Origin: Haloferula rosea
GTDB lineage: Bacteria > Verrucomicrobiota > Verrucomicrobiia > Verrucomicrobiales > Akkermansiaceae
DNA length: 64,000 nt
Assembly (NCBI RefSeq): GCF_016595525.1
Contig: NZ_JAENII010000013.1
Coordinates: 62,001-126,000 of the forward strand
Reading direction: 5' to 3'
Below are positions 51,019 to 59,759 of this stretch, piece after piece. The notes below the pieces were generated by a model, which worked only from the letters and a program-made list of their open reading frames with translations, was not told the origin of the DNA and made no database searches. Numbering within the stretch: position 1 is the stretch's first letter; every line of letters begins with the position of its first letter. Both the position numbers and the translations under genes were made by a program.

Positions 51019-52374
51019 TCAAGCGGGGACCCCGATGTCTTTTTGGATCGCGTCGGCGAGTCGCTGTGCCCAGGTCGCGGTGGTGTCCGCGTCCTTGTGT
51101 TCCACCAGCACGCGGATCTTGTTTTCCGTCCCCGAGTAGCGGATCAGGTGCCGGCCATCTTCGCCGAATGCTGAGTCCGCTTCGGCGAGTAGCGATTGGA
51201 GTGACTCCAGTTCCTCCAAGGGAGGCTTCGAGGCGACGGGAAGGTTGATCAACTGTTGAGGAAACTCGCGCATGCAGCTGGCCAGTTCGGCCAGTGTGGA
51301 ACCGGTTCGTTTCATCATCGCGAGCACTTGGAGCGCCGAGAGGATGCCGTCGCCGGTGGTCGCCTGATCGGCAAAGATCAGGTGACCGGAATTCTCACCT
51401 CCAAAGGAATGGCCTTCCGCGCGGAGGGCCTCGATCACCTGACGGTCACCAACACCTGTGGTGAGCACGCTGATGCCTTCGCGCTTCATCGCTTCATGAA
51501 GTCCGAGGTTGCTCATCACAGTGGCCGCCATGGTGTCGCCTTTCAGTCTGCCTTGTTCCTTCAGGGAAATGGCACAGAGCGCGAGGATGCGGTCGCCGGA
51601 AACGGGAGTGCCCGTGGCATCGGTGAAAATCACGCGGTCGGCATCGCCGTCGAAGGACACGCCGAGGTCGGCCTGATGTTCCTGCACGAGTGCGCCGGCG
51701 GTCTCCGGATGGAGGGCTCCGCACCCTTCGTTGATGTTGACTCCGTCCGGATCGCAGCCGGTCTTGATGACTTCGGCACCCAGTTCGCGGAAGATGATGG
51801 GGGCGATGGACCAAGCGGCTCCGTGACCGCAGTCGACGACCACCTTGAGGCCGTGGAGGCTGATGTTGTTGGCCGTGTGTTTGGCATACTCGATGTAGCG
51901 ACCCCGGGCATCATCGATGCGGTAGGCCTTGCCTATGCGCTCGGGGGACATCGGCGTGGGCTCGGGTTCGTCCCCGAGAATGTAGCGCTCGATGACCTCC
52001 TCCAGCTCATCGGTGAGCTTGTAGCCATCCGGGCCGAAGATCTTCAGGCCGTTGTCCTGATACGGGTTGTGCGAAGCCGTCAGCATGATGCCGGCGGCGC
52101 AGCCCATCGACTTCGTGAGGTGGGCGATCGCAGGCGTCGGAAGAGGGCCGGGAAGAAAGACGTCCATGCCCATCGAGACGAGACCGGAGGTCAGGGCGGT
52201 CTCAAGCATGTATCCGGAGATCCGGGTGTCCTTGCCGATCACCACCCGGTTGCGGTTGGCACCGGATGAGCGCAGCACGGTGGCGATGGCTTTGCCAATA
52301 CGCAGGGCGACTTCTGGGGTGATGGGAAATTGGTTGGCCTGGCCGCGGATGCCGTCGGTTCCGAAAAGCTTCAT
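51019..52374 (-). CDS. glmM: phosphoglucosamine mutase
   Basis: GlmM isomerises glucosamine-6-phosphate to glucosamine-1-phosphate for UDP-GlcNAc. The 451-aa protein starts MKLFGTDGIRGQAN and has phospho-Ser in GIMLTASHNPYQDNG, the metal loop SFDGDADR and the sugar loop GGENSGH. ATG 52374 is used in preference to a start 39 bp upstream. The 30-bp gap to the acyltransferase suggests co-transcription. Confidence 0.96.
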   Translation of the reverse strand: MKLFGTDGIRGQANQFPITPEVALRIGKAIATVLRSSGANRNRVVIGKDTRISGYMLETALTSGLVSMGMDVFLPGPLPTPAIAHLTKSMGCAAGIMLTASHNPYQDNGLKIFGPDGYKLTDELEEVIERYILGDEPEPTPMSPERIGKAYRIDDARGRYIEYAKHTANNISLHGLKVVVDCGHGAAWSIAPIIFRELGAEVIKTGCDPDGVNINEGCGALHPETAGALVQEHQADLGVSFDGDADRVIFTDATGTPVSGDRILALCAISLKEQGRLKGDTMAATVMSNLGLHEAMKREGISVLTTGVGDRQVIEALRAEGHSFGGENSGHLIFADQATTGDGILSALQVLAMMKRTGSTLAELASCMREFPQQLINLPVASKPPLEELESLQSLLAEADSAFGEDGRHLIRYSGTENKIRVLVEHKDADTTATWAQRLADAIQKDIGVPA

Positions 52375-52591
52375 GGTCTGAAATTGAGAAATTATGGCAG
52401 AAAATGTCTGCAAAGGTGAATGTTAAGGTCGTCCATATTCGGGTGCAACCCCAATGAATCAGGCGGTGAAGAGGGCTTTGTCATGTTCTAGACTGGTCTG
52501 TGGCTGAAGGCACCAAAACGCATGATTTTTCCAAGGCTCGAGGCGGTGCTGGGTGATTGCCATCCGGCAGCGGGGGTGGGAGGCTGCAGTC

Positions 52592-53953
52592 GTGCAACGG
52601 GTGGCGGTAATCAATGTGGTCGGGCTTTCTACATCTCTCCTGGATGTGGGGATGCCGAGATTGAAGGCATTCTCGGACCGGGTCGGTTTGCAGTCGTTCC
52701 GGCCGGCATTTCCGGCGGTCACCTGCACCGCCCAGTCGTCGATGCTTACCGGTACCTGCCCTCGTGAACACGGGATCGTCGGCAATGGCTGGTATGACCG
52801 CGAGAGCGCCGAGGTGAAATTTTGGAAACAAAGCAATCATCTCGTCCACGGTGAGAAGATCTGGGATGCGCTGAAGCGCGAGAATCCCGAGTTCACCTGC
52901 GCCAAGTTGTTCTGGTGGTACAACATGTATTCCAGCGCCGATTATTCGATGACCCCGCGTCCGCTGTATCCCGCCGACGGGCGCAAGGTCTTCGACATCC
53001 ATACCCACCCGATGGACTGGCGTGAGGCGGTGAAGGCGGAGCTGGGTGATTTTCCCTTTCCATCTTTCTGGGGGCCGGGGGCCGGGATCGCTTGCTCGCG
53101 CTGGATCGCGGATGCGGCTCGCTGGACCGAGGAAAAGGCATCGCCGACCCTGAGTCTCGTCTACCTTCCCCACCTCGACTACGGGCTTCAGAAGTGGGGC
53201 CCCGGAGCGCCCGAAATGGCGGAGGAGCTAGCGTTGATCGACGGGGTCGCCGCTGACCTCATCGACTACTATGAGGGGCGTGGGATCCGCGTGATCCTGC
53301 TTTCCGAATACGGCATCTCCAAGGTGTCGAAAACTGTGCATCTCAATCGCTTGTTCCGGGAGAAGGGGTGGATTCAGGTGAAGGATGAACTCGGTCGGGA
53401 GACTCTGGATGCCGGGGCAAGTCGGGTGTTTGCGGTGGCCGATCACCAAGTGGCCCACGTCTACGTCAGGGAGCCCGGCATGCTGCGCGAGGTGAGGGGT
53501 TTTCTTGATGAGGTCGATGGCGTGGCGGAGGTCCGCGCTGCTGCGGAAATGTGGGGTAGCGCGGTGGGTGCCGAGCGGGCCGGGGACCTCGTCGCGGTGG
53601 CGGATCCGGAGGCCTGGTTCACCTATTACTACTGGCAGGACGACTCCAAGGCCCCGGACTTCGCCCGGACGGTGGATATCCACAGGAAGCCCGGCTACGA
53701 CCCGGCCGAGTTGCTGATCGACCCCTCCATTGGCAATCCCAAGTGGGAGCTCGCCAAGTTCCTCATGAAGAAGAAACTCGGGCTGCGCGGGTTGCTCGAG
53801 TTGATCCCCCTCGACGCGGTGCTGGTGAAGGGATCGCACGGGAGGGACGAGGTCGAGGAAGGCGAGCGGCCGGTGCTGATCGGTTCCGAGGTCAAAGTGA
53901 CGGCTGCAGAGGATGTCCACCGAGTGATCCTCCAAGCGGTCACGGGCGGGTGA
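52592..53953 (+). CDS. type I phosphodiesterase / nucleotide pyrophosphatase family protein
   Basis: The 453-aa protein belongs to the alkaline-phosphatase superfamily. Threonine nucleophile-type motif PAVTCTAQSSMLTGTCPREHG and metal-site segments VYLPHLDYGLQKWGP, LLSEYGI and VADHQVAHVYV are visible. The first metal-ligand segment reads VINVVGLS, with Asn8 where Asp is usual. GTG 52592 follows GGGAGG at 52578-52583. It resembles the phosphodiesterase of ebo-type gene clusters, but no other ebo gene is adjacent. Substrate unknown. Confidence 0.8.
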   Translation: MQRVAVINVVGLSTSLLDVGMPRLKAFSDRVGLQSFRPAFPAVTCTAQSSMLTGTCPREHGIVGNGWYDRESAEVKFWKQSNHLVHGEKIWDALKRENPEFTCAKLFWWYNMYSSADYSMTPRPLYPADGRKVFDIHTHPMDWREAVKAELGDFPFPSFWGPGAGIACSRWIADAARWTEEKASPTLSLVYLPHLDYGLQKWGPGAPEMAEELALIDGVAADLIDYYEGRGIRVILLSEYGISKVSKTVHLNRLFREKGWIQVKDELGRETLDAGASRVFAVADHQVAHVYVREPGMLREVRGFLDEVDGVAEVRAAAEMWGSAVGAERAGDLVAVADPEAWFTYYYWQDDSKAPDFARTVDIHRKPGYDPAELLIDPSIGNPKWELAKFLMKKKLGLRGLLELIPLDAVLVKGSHGRDEVEEGERPVLIGSEVKVTAAEDVHRVILQAVTGG

Positions 53954-53957
53954 AGGA

Positions 53958-54242
53958 TGTGGATAACTTGCGCTGCGGAGGGCGGCGATGAACGCTGATT
54001 GACGAGTGTCTGAGGTCGCACACTGAAGGGAGCGTTCGATTCAAACAAAACGGCAAGCAGTCTGTTAGGTCAAAGAAGCAGTAAGAACGTGGGTATCTCC
54101 CAAAGGATTAGATTGAGATAGCGAATGTGAATAACCGTTATTCACATTCATTCACAGTGGGAGGATCCGCGTAGGTTCGCCGGTGGACCTTGTTTGAAAC
54201 GTCTGTCGACTGTGAATAAGTCGCTGATGCGTTGTGAATAAA
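53958..54242. other. candidate replication origin: DnaA-box cluster
   Basis: The 314-bp gap 53954-54267 contains no gene. A perfect DnaA 9-mer TTATCCACA is on the minus strand at 53958-53966. TTATTCACA variants lie at 54126-54134 (-), 54138-54146 (+), 54211-54219 (-) and 54233-54241 (-), and TCATTCACA at 54148-54156 (+). The stretch between the first box and the others (about 54030-54125) is visibly more A+T-rich than the surrounding DNA. dnaA, dnaN and gidA are not adjacent. Confidence 0.55.
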
Positions 54243-54267
54243 TCTGGGTGCAATTCCGCAGCTGTGC

Positions 54268-56010
54268 CTATTCCGGTGCGGCGTAGTCGTGGACAAGTTG
54301 GTAGAAGAACGCGTCGTCGTCGGGTTGGGGAACGGTGAACTGAGCCTCCGATCCAGAGCCAATGATCGGATCTTCGGTGAGGACTTCATTCCAGTCGCTG
54401 AGATCTCCGCTGTTCCAGAGCGTGTAGGTGACGGCGCGGGAGGCAGGGAAGATGAGCTCGATCTCGTCGCCGATTCGCTGTGGATCCAGCGAGCAACCGG
54501 GGAGGGGAAACTGGCTCTCGCCCCGGAGGCCCGGACTGCCGAAATCGCTGCCGAATGGGGTCAGGGATTCGACGTAGTCGGAGCCGTAGGATTGGCCGTT
54601 GAGGGGGCGGTTTCCGACTGCGATTTCCAAAGCGACCCCGGCCCCGAAGGGGTCACCATCTTCATAGGCGATCGAGGCAACAAGGTCACCATTCTGGTCG
54701 AGGATGCTGATGACATCCCGGGTGTTGGTCAGGGTGAGGTCGCCGACGGAGTCGGACCAAACGGCGTCCGGGGTGCCTCCAGGAGCCGCCCCATTGAGAT
54801 CGGCGCTGACCCCGATGACGAAAAGGTCTCCGGGTTCGACCACTCCGGAGAAGGTTGCCTGGTTGTCCTGATCATCGACGATCAGCCAGTTCATCATGTT
54901 GATGGTGGATCCGGTGTGATTGAAGACCTCAATGTACTCGCCGGTTCCTTCCCCGACCTGGTCCGGGTTGGGCATGATTTCGGTGATGATCAGATGCCCG
55001 GTGGGGAGACCGGGGTCGGGATCCGAAAAGAGGGGAATGAGGTCGTTCAGGGCCTGGGTGATGAACGACCAATTTGACGCTGGAGCGTCGCGGACATCTG
55101 GATCGGTCTCCAGATGGATGAATCTCTCGGGAAAGACGGCGGTGACGGCTGCGGTCATGCAGGGCTCGGACGAACCATTGGTGTGCCGGCCCAGGGTGTT
55201 GTTCGAACCACTCAGGTTCGGGTCTTCTCCGGGTTCCTGATGGCTGACGGCATAGCGGGAGTCGTTGGCGTCGTCGGCGAGGATGATCTCGTTCATTCGG
55301 GTGGCCAGATCACGGGACAGGGAATTGCCGATCCAGACGTCCGAGGTGCCGTTGCTGACCACGGCATCCGAATCGTCCGAGCCATCCGCCATGCCGTGGA
55401 GGTTCAGGCTAACGGTGCGGTCGAAGTGCGCCTCGATGACATCATGGGCCGCCTGAAACAGGCTGTCAGGAGCATGAGCCATGTCCGAGATTCGGTAGGC
55501 TTCACCTTGAAGGTCGCCGTCACAGTCGGATGGCGTGGGCGAGTTGTTCCGGTGGGTGCCGGCCTGCATGTAGACCACGGCGTGGGTATTGATGAAGATG
55601 TCTGTCGCCGGGACGCGGACTCCGTCGTAGAGCGGGTGGGGGCATTGGACAACGAGGGCCCGTTCGGGGGTGAGATCGATGACGTACAAGCCGCCCCAGT
55701 GCTGGTTGCTGTCTCTCTCACGGAGGATGGCGAATGTGTCGGCCGAATTGTCGTCGGTGTAGGAAACCAGGTCGTAGTTCGCGGTGGCAGCCTCATCCGC
55801 TGCGGACTGGAGGTTCCCTTGGAGGATGTGCTCGAGGGCGGCTCGGAAGGCGTCGCGCTGGTCATCGGTGGGGAGTTGGTACTTGTCAGGGCTGGCTGCG
55901 GAAGGGATCGCGGTCCCGTCGATCAAGGCCTGGAGGTCGCCGTTCTCGACCAGGATTGGCGCCGAGTGGACCGACGAGATGATGAGAAATGGAAGGATTT
56001 TCCGGATCAT
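54268..56010 (-). CDS. exported lamin-tail-domain protein
   Basis: From ATG 56010 the product is 580 aa, with a signal peptide (MIRKILPFLIISSVHSA). The N-terminal ~330 residues are unrecognised. They contain PHPLYDG, VYMQAGTHRNNS and LNLHG, a His-rich pattern resembling a metal site. A lamin-tail domain covers about residues 355-470 (LIITEIMPNPDQVGEG, then YIEVFNHTGSTINMMNWLI). The end shows a beta motif (YTLWNSGDLSDWNEV). It is probably a secreted surface protein. The upstream 46-residue extension is rejected because it lacks a signal. Confidence 0.7.
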   Translation of the reverse strand: MIRKILPFLIISSVHSAPILVENGDLQALIDGTAIPSAASPDKYQLPTDDQRDAFRAALEHILQGNLQSAADEAATANYDLVSYTDDNSADTFAILRERDSNQHWGGLYVIDLTPERALVVQCPHPLYDGVRVPATDIFINTHAVVYMQAGTHRNNSPTPSDCDGDLQGEAYRISDMAHAPDSLFQAAHDVIEAHFDRTVSLNLHGMADGSDDSDAVVSNGTSDVWIGNSLSRDLATRMNEIILADDANDSRYAVSHQEPGEDPNLSGSNNTLGRHTNGSSEPCMTAAVTAVFPERFIHLETDPDVRDAPASNWSFITQALNDLIPLFSDPDPGLPTGHLIITEIMPNPDQVGEGTGEYIEVFNHTGSTINMMNWLIVDDQDNQATFSGVVEPGDLFVIGVSADLNGAAPGGTPDAVWSDSVGDLTLTNTRDVISILDQNGDLVASIAYEDGDPFGAGVALEIAVGNRPLNGQSYGSDYVESLTPFGSDFGSPGLRGESQFPLPGCSLDPQRIGDEIELIFPASRAVTYTLWNSGDLSDWNEVLTEDPIIGSGSEAQFTVPQPDDDAFFYQLVHDYAAPE

Positions 56011-56147
56011 ACCATGGAGACTGCCCTCCTCGCCCCGCGCTGCCAAGCGGGCAGTTTGACCATGCATGGGGCGTTCTCCCGTGGGAAAGGCCTCAAGGAT
56101 GCAGGACTGCCGGTGCGCTGGCGTCTCCGGCAGAGGTTTTCGCCCCA

Positions 56148-56176
56148 TTGACAGGCGGGTTCGGGTGGATTATCTG
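56148..56176 (+). promoter_or_regulatory. strong sigma70-like promoter of htpG, probably leaderless
   Basis: TTGACA (56148-56153), a 17-bp spacer and TATCTG (56171-56176) lie eight bases before ATG 56185. The intervening GCCGCGCC has no Shine-Dalgarno match. Confidence 0.6.
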
Positions 56177-56184
56177 GCCGCGCC

Positions 56185-58029
56185 ATGAGCGAAGCGACTA
56201 CTGAAAAGCATGTGTTCCAGGCCGAGATCCAGCAGCTCCTCGATCTGGTGGTTCACTCTCTGTATACGGACCGGGAGATTTTCCTCCGTGAACTGATTTC
56301 GAATGCCTCGGATTCGATGGAGAAGCTCCGCCACCTTGAGGGGACGGAGAAGGATATCCAGGATGCGGGGATTCCCTTGCAGGTCGAGATCACTACCGAC
56401 GAGGAGGCCGGCACCCTGACCATTCAGGATCACGGCATCGGCATGACCCGTGAGGAGCTCGTCGAGAACCTCGGCACCATTGCCCATTCGGGCACCAAGT
56501 CGTTCCTCGAAGCCCTCAAGGACAGCGGCAACAGCCCGGAGAACATGATCGGCCAGTTCGGGGTGGGCTTCTACTCCGCTTTCATGGTCGCCGACGAGGT
56601 GCAGGTCTACACCCGGAGCTGGCGTCAGAACGGCGAAGGTTTGGTGTGGACCAGCGATGGCAAGAGCGGCTACGAGATCGAGGCGGCTGACGGTGTCACC
56701 CGCGGGGTGAAGATTGTTCTCAAGCTCAAGGACGACCAGAAGGAGTATGCGAAGGAAGACCGGGTGAAGCACCTGGTCGAAACCTACAGCAACTTCGTCG
56801 GCTTCCCGGTGATGATCGGTGACAAGCGCATCAACGAGGTCGAGGCACTGTGGCTGAAGAACAAGAGCGAGATCAGTGACGACGAATACAAGTCGTTCTA
56901 TCAGTTTCAGGCGAAGGCATTCGACGAGCCGCAGTATCGACTGCATTTCTCGGCGGACGCCCCGATCGAAATCAACGCGCTGATCTTCGTGCCGTCGGAG
57001 AACCCCGAGCGGATGGGCATGCAGAAGATGGAGCCGGCGGTGGCACTGTATTGCAAGAAGGTCCTGATCGATCCCGAGCCGAAGAACCTGCTGCCCGAGT
57101 GGATGCGATTCCTCAAGGGGGTGATCGATAGCGCCGATCTTCCGCTGAACATCTCGCGCGAGACAATGCAGGACAGCGCCCTCGTGCGTAAGGTCGGCAC
57201 GGTGATCAGCAAGCGTGTGATCAAGATGTTCGAGAAGGAATCGAACGGCGATCCCGACAAGTATCGGGCGTTCTACAAGAAGTTCGACCGGTTCATCAAG
57301 GAGGGGGTCGCCACCGACTTTGCCAATCGCGATGCCTTGGCGAAGCTCCTTCGATTTGAAAGCTCGATGACCGAAGGGGACGCGGTAACAAGTCTGCCTG
57401 AGTACCTGACCCGCGCGAAGGAAGAGCAGGATGCCATCTACTACATCGTCGGTAGTAACCGCGAACAGATCGAGGCCAGCCCCTATTTGGAGGCATTCAA
57501 GAAGAGGGGTCTTGAGGTGATCTATTTCACCGACGCGGTGGATGAATATGTGGTCGACTCGCTGGGTGAGTTCGACGGCAAGAAGCTCGTGTCCGTTTCC
57601 AAAGGAGGTGTCGATCTGGAAGACACGGATCTCGACGGCGACGCGCTTTCCGAGGACGAGACCGCCGCTCTTTGCGATTTCCTGAAGAATGAGTTCGGTG
57701 ACAAGGTGACCAAGGTCGAGGCGGGCAAACGCCTGGTCGACAGCCCGGTGATCGCTTTGACACCTCAGGATGCGATGACCCCGCAAATGCGTGCGATGAT
57801 GAAGGCGATGGACGAGAACTTCAAAGATGAGGTGAAGGTCGACCTTGAGATCAATCCACGCCACGAGTTGATCAAGAAGCTTGCCGAAGCCAAGGATGCA
57901 CAGCCTGAGGTCGCCGCACTGGTCGCCGGCCAGCTGCTCGACAATGCACTGATGGCTGCGGGTCTTCTCGAAGACGCGAGGGACACCGTCAGTCGCATGA
58001 ACTCACTGATGGCCAAGGCGCTGGGTTGA
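56185..58029 (+). CDS. htpG: molecular chaperone HtpG (Hsp90)
   Basis: The 614-aa dimeric chaperone has the GHKL ATPase domain (about residues 1-220), with LRELISNASDSMEKLR, DHGIGMTREEL, GTIAHSGTKSFLEAL and GQFGVGFYSAFMVAD. A middle domain (LKGVIDSADLPLNISRE) and a C-terminal dimerisation domain follow. It remodels proteins under stress in the cytoplasm. It has its own promoter and terminator, so it is monocistronic. The ATG may be the first base of the mRNA. Confidence 0.97.
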   Translation: MSEATTEKHVFQAEIQQLLDLVVHSLYTDREIFLRELISNASDSMEKLRHLEGTEKDIQDAGIPLQVEITTDEEAGTLTIQDHGIGMTREELVENLGTIAHSGTKSFLEALKDSGNSPENMIGQFGVGFYSAFMVADEVQVYTRSWRQNGEGLVWTSDGKSGYEIEAADGVTRGVKIVLKLKDDQKEYAKEDRVKHLVETYSNFVGFPVMIGDKRINEVEALWLKNKSEISDDEYKSFYQFQAKAFDEPQYRLHFSADAPIEINALIFVPSENPERMGMQKMEPAVALYCKKVLIDPEPKNLLPEWMRFLKGVIDSADLPLNISRETMQDSALVRKVGTVISKRVIKMFEKESNGDPDKYRAFYKKFDRFIKEGVATDFANRDALAKLLRFESSMTEGDAVTSLPEYLTRAKEEQDAIYYIVGSNREQIEASPYLEAFKKRGLEVIYFTDAVDEYVVDSLGEFDGKKLVSVSKGGVDLEDTDLDGDALSEDETAALCDFLKNEFGDKVTKVEAGKRLVDSPVIALTPQDAMTPQMRAMMKAMDENFKDEVKVDLEINPRHELIKKLAEAKDAQPEVAALVAGQLLDNALMAAGLLEDARDTVSRMNSLMAKALG

Positions 58030-58060
58030 AGTGTCTGCTGAGTTCTAAAGTCCTCAATCA

Positions 58061-58096
58061 AAGCCTCCCGCTCCGCAGGGGCGGGAGGCTTTTTGG
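58061..58096 (+). terminator. intrinsic terminator of htpG
   Basis: Perfect 11-bp arms AAGCCTCCCGC (58061-58071) and GCGGGAGGCTT (58081-58091) surround a 9-base loop, continuing into a T tract. Confidence 0.92.
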
Positions 58097-58250
58097 TGTC
58101 GGCTCGAGGATCAGATCATCTTCTTTTCCTGTTCCACCGAGGGGCGGAGAGGCCCGACCTGTATCAGGGTTCTAGTCGTTGTGTCTGGTTTGTGGGCCGC
58201 CCTCTCATCGACTCTTACAGTCAAGGCGAAGGGGCTCCTCTCGCAGAGTG

Positions 58251-59426
58251 TCAGGAAGGAGTGCTCCGTATTCCCCGGAAGAGGTAGGGGAGCAGGAGAA
58301 GTCCAACCGCCAGCCAAAGGTAGGATCGTCTGGGTGAAGGGTGGTCAGGATCATGATGGGCTGGATCGGGCGTATTACCCCGGACATACGCGCGAAGCTG
58401 AAGGTTCTCTTCCGGGGTGAAAGCCACGGACGGGGTCTGCAGCAGGGACACGATGGAATCCGCGAGATCAGCACGCTTCCACTTCGTGAGGTCAGCGACG
58501 ATTCGTGGTGCCAGGTCGGCATGGTGGGTGAGTGCCAGGCGATAGGACTCGAGGATGCGGTCTTGTAGTCCCTTTGGAGAGTTCGTTCCTTGAACTGAGC
58601 ATGCGGCATGGATGGCATCCATCTCTTGGCGAGTCCTTTGTGGATTCGAAAAATAGAGTTCATCCAGACGATCGAGCCCTGCGGATCTTTCGGTCTCGAT
58701 GAATGCCGTGGCCCATGCGGCGGTCTGAAGTGTCAGGGAGAATTTTGCATTGGACTCGACTGCCTCCACGATGCGCCGCTTGTCTTCGGAGTCCTGGCTC
58801 TGGGCGAGAAACAGAATGTAGAGGGCATGCCACTCGGCGTAGCGGATGTTCGCGAGGTATTTCCGAATCTCGGTGGTGGGGATCGCCCCCGCCAGATCCC
58901 GGATCTGTGAATACGGAGCTCGGCCAACCTCCAGGTGGGCCAGCGTGGCGATCTGTGGATCCGGGTGGCGAAGGTAGGGCGCGAAGAATCTCGGCCTTGC
59001 GTCGGGTTGGTTCTCCCAGTGGGACCTCTGTCTGAGAATTTCTTCGACCAATGGCCGGAGTGCTCCGTGATCAAGGCCGACTCTTCGCCAAGCGGGCGGG
59101 TCCTGTGCCGGCTGGTAGACGCAAATGATGCTCTTCTCCTCGTCATTGGCCAGGATGCGGCGGCCCTGGCTATCGAGGAAAAGTTCAAGCGACGGCGGCG
59201 AAGAATCGCCCCCGAGAACCTTGGTGGTTTGAAGGGTGAATGGAGCGTCGGGGTTCTCCCGTGCGAGGACGACGGCACTGGATTTCAGCAAGTGGTCCGC
59301 CAGCGATTCGGTCGGGAAGGGAATGCAGATCTGGCATGCCCGTGCGGGTCCGACTGCAAATAGCCAGAGCAGTAGGAATACGATTTGGAGACGAGCGAGA
59401 AACATGGCCGGGCGTGAGATGTTCAT
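58251..59426 (-). CDS. exported hypothetical protein with CxxC and C-terminal membrane anchor
   Basis: From ATG 59426 the product is 391 aa, with a signal-like start (PAMFLARLQIVFLLLWLFAVG). Next to the cleavage region is ACQICIPFP with a CxxC pair. The body (about residues 60-350) is helical with HEAT-like character. The C-terminus has one transmembrane helix with flanking Arg residues (YLWLAVGLLLLPYLFRGIR), suggesting membrane anchoring at the end. No family was recognised. A TTG at 59432 would add two residues. The 327-bp gap upstream (59433-59759) shows no gene. Confidence 0.7.
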   Translation of the reverse strand: MNISRPAMFLARLQIVFLLLWLFAVGPARACQICIPFPTESLADHLLKSSAVVLARENPDAPFTLQTTKVLGGDSSPPSLELFLDSQGRRILANDEEKSIICVYQPAQDPPAWRRVGLDHGALRPLVEEILRQRSHWENQPDARPRFFAPYLRHPDPQIATLAHLEVGRAPYSQIRDLAGAIPTTEIRKYLANIRYAEWHALYILFLAQSQDSEDKRRIVEAVESNAKFSLTLQTAAWATAFIETERSAGLDRLDELYFSNPQRTRQEMDAIHAACSVQGTNSPKGLQDRILESYRLALTHHADLAPRIVADLTKWKRADLADSIVSLLQTPSVAFTPEENLQLRAYVRGNTPDPAHHDPDHPSPRRSYLWLAVGLLLLPYLFRGIRSTPS

Positions 59427-59691
59427 GTCCAATCCGATCTCAAGTCACGCTGAATCCGAGGCGCCGCTGGTCAGCGTTGGTTGAGGGTGAGGCCATCTTC
59501 ATGGTGTCGAATGTGCACTGCTGGAGTTCGCGCCCGGAGCGGACTCGGTAAAAGAGTCGACCCTCGATTGGGGACGATGGAATTTGGGACACTTTTGTGC
59601 GAAATGTCGGCAGGCCGTCGTTGCCCCCAGCCTGATACTCAGTCGCTGAGAATCATGCTCGGTGTGAGTGAAAGGTCACCGCCGTGACTAC

Positions 59692-59739
59692 GAAGAAAAC
59701 CTCTCTTCCCACACGCTCGATACGGAGAAGGGAGGCTTG
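59692..59739 (-). terminator. probable terminator of the outer-membrane protein gene
   Basis: On the minus strand, CCTCCCTTCTC pairs imperfectly with GGGAAGAGAGG, followed by TTTTCTTC, 20 bp beyond the stop. Confidence 0.55.
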
Positions 59740-59759
59740 AGTCCGGTTGATCTGCTCCG

